Source of the DNA: Karalla daura
Taxonomy: Eukaryota; Chordata; Actinopteri; Chaetodontiformes; Leiognathidae
Assembly (NCBI GenBank): GCA_029224185.1
Contig: CM055199.1
Coordinates: forward strand, 15,824,267 to 15,888,266
Length of the DNA stretch: 64,000 nucleotides
Direction: 5' to 3'
Position numbers and translations under genes: made by a program. The notes beneath the pieces were generated by a model, which ran no database searches, had not been told where the DNA came from, and was given only the letters and a program-made list of their open reading frames with translations. Numbering within the stretch: position 1 is the first letter of the stretch; each line of letters begins with the position of its first letter. Shown piece after piece: positions 60,190-64,000 of this stretch.

Positions 60190-61306
60190 CACTAAGTGCT
60201 TAAACCAGAAACAGAGCAGCTGGTAGACAAGCAAACAAATCAAGCAACATGCATTTGTATTATTAGGAATTTTTCCCGAGAAAATAAAAAGATTTCAGGC
60301 TCCATCCCAAGAACCTGAACTTTTGATTGTTGCTTGAATGATTGAATTTCATGACCTGGATTTCTGCTGATATGTTGGACTAATAATAATAGCTTTTATT
60401 GAAAGTGTTTTTTTTTTCTTTTTTTCCCTCCCCCCGCTTTGATCATGAACTTCGTGACTTTTATCTATGCAATATTACAAAACCTCCAAAGTTGGCTCTC
60501 TGCTGCGTTCTCAAAGTTTTCCGTTTTTTTTTTTTTTTGTTTCATTTATTTTTATTTTTTTTTCTCTCACAACAACCCCTAAAACCCAAACAGTGGGAAA
60601 GGAGGAAAAACCGTGAAGACGTACAATTAAACATTTCAGCCCGTAATAAAACAGCAGAGGAAGAGTCACACCAAACAAACAAACCCGTCGCCGCGGTAAC
60701 GGACGTAGCCCCTGCTGCGGCGGTGCATATGTGTCGGAAGTAGAAGTAGAAAATGTAGAAAAACGGCACCAGGGCTACGGGAAGCTCAAATCGGAATGGC
60801 TGATAGTACGTGTGAGCTGAGGGGGGGGGGGGGGGAAACGTTTTTGTTTTTTTTCTTTATTATTATTGTTTTGTTTCAGGCGTTCTGGAGGAAAGGTAGA
60901 GAAGAATAGCATCCTAATGAGGACCAGGCTCCTCCAAGATGAGGAAGGGGAAGATGTGCCCGGATACTAAACGCTCGCATGCGTCTCGTCCTTTACATTC
61001 GGGAGAGACATGTTGCAGTGCGTCGCAGCGAGGGTTCACACGCACTTATAGCTGCCACATGTCGGGGCCTCCCCGGTGCTCGTTGCCACGTGAACGCCAT
61101 CCGAAATATTTTAATGATATACAGTGAGAGAGGGAAAGTGGAGCTGGATGATGGACGACCAGGCTGTGGTATGATGAGTTTACTTTAAAGGGGCCAAATA
61201 GAAAGCATGGCGACAGCTTTGGCGCTGGATGGGACAGACACATGACTAAGGCACTCTGTTTGACTGGTCAACACGTGCTGCATGTGTGTGTGTGTGTTTG
61301 TGCGCA

Positions 61307-61348
<42 letters not shown>

Positions 61349-63480
61349 TGTGAGGCTCGCGGCCACAGCCGTGCCCGGAAAGGCTTGGAGCACAACCAGT
61401 CATTAGGAAGTCAGGCCGTCTGGAGTGCATTATGGGCTGGGTACTGTAACTCTTACAAGCGCAGGCTGCTATCAAATCAGAGATGAGGGGAAGAAGGAGG
61501 CAATGAGAGGTTTGGAGAGAAAGAAAGGGGGGGGCAGAGGAAACCGTCATACCTGTGTCAGACAGTAGATGCAAATAACCTCAGCGGTTTTCCTTCGACA
61601 CTCTGGTTTGTCATGAGGAACAAAAGTGCAAGTACAAAGCCGCCCTCAAAGCGGGAAGGAACACATGCTTTTTTTTTTCTTTTTTTTTTACGAGTTGTTT
61701 GACTCAGGTCTGGTTAAGACGCAGGTGACTGCCTGGAAAAAAAGAGAGAAAATAGCAAAGAATGGGAAAAGATGAGAAGTTAATGGGAGAGGGGTGGAAA
61801 AAGTGAAAGCACAAAATGTGTGTTTCAGAAATGAGGGAGGAAGCACCTGACGTATGAAGGGATGGATGGACAGATGTGTGGCTGCAGGACATGGCGCTGG
61901 AGTGCAGAGTCCAGATGGTTCGCGCACAGCCAGAGTCTGACAAGTCTGACAAGTTTTGGTGCTTCACATCAAATGACTACTTAGGCTGGTTCTGTTTAGG
62001 TCTCATCAGATGGACCTGACTCACTTCAGACTAGACACACAGCGACAGAAAAGGAAAAGTAAGGGCGAGCTGAAAACACCGGAGACAGCTTGATGGAGCT
62101 GAAAGAAATGGAAGAGGAGGTTGCTTCGTTGACGGATGTTTAGTGACACATGAAGTCTCGCTTTAACTCATCTCTGTGGCTTGGCTCATAAAGTGCTGTG
62201 CAAGTAGCAGTCCTGAACATGATGATCGGTAAAGATGTGCACTGGAGTGGCCTGCAGTGCATGTTGGCAGAGCAGCTTTCCTTTCTCAGGGGGCTGTGAG
62301 CAGACACGGCGTAGTGCGTGATCACAGCGTCCAGGCTGGGATCCTGTCAGTAACAAACCACATTTGCAGGAAATGGCTGTTTGAGAACACTATCTAAATC
62401 ACAGCTTATCATGTTTTCGTGAAACAAAATCTTGCCTCACGTAGTCACATTTACTAGAATGCAACGTTTGGCAGTGCAGAGGATATTTATGGAGAGGCAT
62501 CCCAGAAGCCATGTTTTCTTTTCTACATATTGGGCCACTATAAAAGTCACTTTCTATAGATGAATAGAAACTTTATTGATCCCATGGGCAGGTCCTCTTC
62601 AGGAAATTCACATACACAGACTAATTCTATAGGCGTTTAACCCCCAGAGTGATTCGGTCTTGTAGGTGCAGGTGTTTTTAGTCTTAAATGCACTCACTTC
62701 TATTAAGCAGTAAATTACATTTTTGTACTTTAGACACAAAAACCAGGAGGGTCCCAGGGCAGCTGGGGAGACACAAGAGGGAGAGAACCAGACCGACTGG
62801 AAGAAACAGGGAATGGGCTCGGTGCAGTTAAGGGAAACACGGCACAGGTGCACATGTGGAAAATTACTAGAAAGGCAGGGAGTAAAAAGCAGCACACGAC
62901 TATCGTGCAGAAACCTACCAACACAAAGCAGCAGACACTAAACAGAGACACAGACAACACAACATCAGGACACTGGTCACCCATGCCAACCAGATTGGAG
63001 TTTGTAGCCTAGAAAAAAAAAGAAAAAGAGAAGACCAGGAGTGGTTGCAGTGGTTGCTTTTAGGAAGCCCCCGAAACAGTTGGTATCCTGTTGGGTGACT
63101 AAAATGTTCAGTTGAGTTATGGCAAAAATCACTCTCCTCTTTTAGTTGATCAGAGTTTGTGTGGAAAGTCCCCCTGGAAAACATGTCAACACCCATGCTA
63201 AGCAAGCCACAGTGATTCAAACTGTGTCGACATGTGGAGGCTGTTTTTCTACAGTAATTCAAGATCGTAATACTTCTGTGGCGGCGTGTGGTGGATGGGC
63301 TGGTGATGTACCGATGGTGTAAGTAGGAAAATCAGCTTTCTCTTTTTTTTTTCTCTTTTGGAAATGAGAGGCTCAATGTAATAGAGAGATTATAGAAAGT
63401 TACCCTTACGGATATGTAACAAAGTCCAAAACCGACCATATGCAAAGAGTACACACAAATACGTAAATGTAACAGTGAAC
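60190..63480. other. Far 3' flank, no gene seen
   Basis: T-homopolymer runs at 60405-60425 and 60520-60565, a G run at 60821-60835 and a GT tract at 61282-61352. At 62565-62615 the words gaaactttattgatcccatgggc and ggaaattcac are the inverted end of a fish retroposon tail. No coding exon is supported. Confidence 0.4.
61282..61352 (+). repeat. Interrupted GT microsatellite
   Basis: GT runs with a short TGCGCATC break. Confidence 0.93.
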
Positions 63481-63489
63481 TATCCTCAC

Positions 63490-63544
63490 CAGTCTTCCAT
63501 CCAATGCTCTCGGGCCACAGTGAAAACACAGACGATGTCCGGGT
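63490..63544 (-). other. Possible internal exon on the minus strand
   Basis: Read on the minus strand, attttttttcag precedes a 55-base stretch that ends in a gtgagg donor. One frame reads PDIVCVFTVAREHWMED without a stop. The other frames are also open, and I recognise no family. It could be the edge of a neighbouring gene lying past the window, or part of a repeat. No partner exon was identified. Confidence 0.2.
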
Positions 63545-63984
63545 CTGAAAAAAATCACGTGAGTCATCACCGTGCATTGCTCGACCGCAAAAATACAAAC
63601 AGATTTTGTTGCTTGGTGAGTTTTGTGAGGAGTCCATCAGCAGGTTTGCAGAGACTCAATCCCTTGCAGAAGGGCAGCACAATGTCAAATTTTGTTGTAG
63701 CTACTTAGTTCAAAGAGTAGCCCGTTGATTTATCAGTTGAATTTTACCATTTTGGCTCCGTGGCGGAGGCAATCGGAGCTGGAGGCAGCCATTTAAGGTA
63801 TCGTCTTTGACATCTTGACTTCATCCAGGTCGTCTGTTTTTTGATTTAGCGGCAGAGGAGGAAAGGAATTGCCTGGCAAACGTCTGGCCTTCATGTTACA
63901 GCATTCAACATATTGAAACACCTGTTTTGATTTATTGTGTTTGGGTAGTTGGCAGTGGATGGATTCCAGCACCCAGCTTCTTGC

Positions 63985-64000
63985 ACACACACACACACAC
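63985..64000 (+). repeat. CA microsatellite running off the window end
   Basis: Eight CA units up to the last base; true length unknown. Confidence 0.85.

Overview
This window is vertebrate nuclear DNA, almost certainly from a teleost fish. It holds one recognisable protein-coding gene, bmp4, on the + strand. The protein ends in a complete TGF-beta/BMP cystine-knot domain close to vertebrate BMP4. It begins with the MIPGNRMLMVIL signal peptide start that marks BMP4 rather than BMP2. Shortened introns, very dense CA/GT, GA/CT and GGA microsatellites, and degraded copies of interspersed repeats typical of fish all fit a teleost. I cannot name the species.

Layout. Bases 1 to about 38,500 are 5' flank with no gene I can support. 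They contain microsatellites, at least eight degraded copies of a tRNA-headed interspersed repeat, a LINE 3' remnant at about 37.3-38.0 kb, a CpG-rich patch at about 26.6-28.5 kb, and several unique blocks dense in homeodomain, SOX, TCF/LEF and GATA-like words that look like enhancer candidates. The bmp4 transcription unit runs from about 38.6 to 47.6 kb. It has noncoding exon 1 (ending 38849), noncoding exon 2 (42771-42893), coding exon 3 (exon from 43645, ATG at 43652, ending 44009) and coding exon 4 (46289, stop at 47131-47133), then an AU-rich 3' UTR with several AATAAA signals. This copies the four-exon layout known for mammalian BMP4. Bases from about 47.6 to 64 kb are 3' flank, again without a clear gene, with the best regulatory-looking blocks at 48.06-48.60, 49.61-49.88, 53.5-54.1 and 55.1-55.8 kb.

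How it works together. The window looks like a single developmental regulator in a gene-poor domain, the usual arrangement at vertebrate BMP4, where distant enhancers drive expression. The 5' leader would carry two short upstream ORFs, one of which overlaps the bmp4 start codon in another frame, suggesting translational restraint. The protein shows both furin-type sites of the BMP4 prodomain, RVSR (residues 249-252) and RTKR (284-287).

No new enzyme system, operon, CRISPR array or virus is visible. The most interesting observations are the overlapping uORF, a 36-bp near-perfect palindrome in intron 2, a TC microsatellite just before the coding-exon acceptor, a mariner-like MITE at 51.5 kb, paired inverted homeodomain sites at 54.0 kb, and a 68-bp perfect purine/pyrimidine alternation at 9.7 kb. 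Enhancer calls rest on reading motifs in one genome only, so they are weak until tested by alignment.
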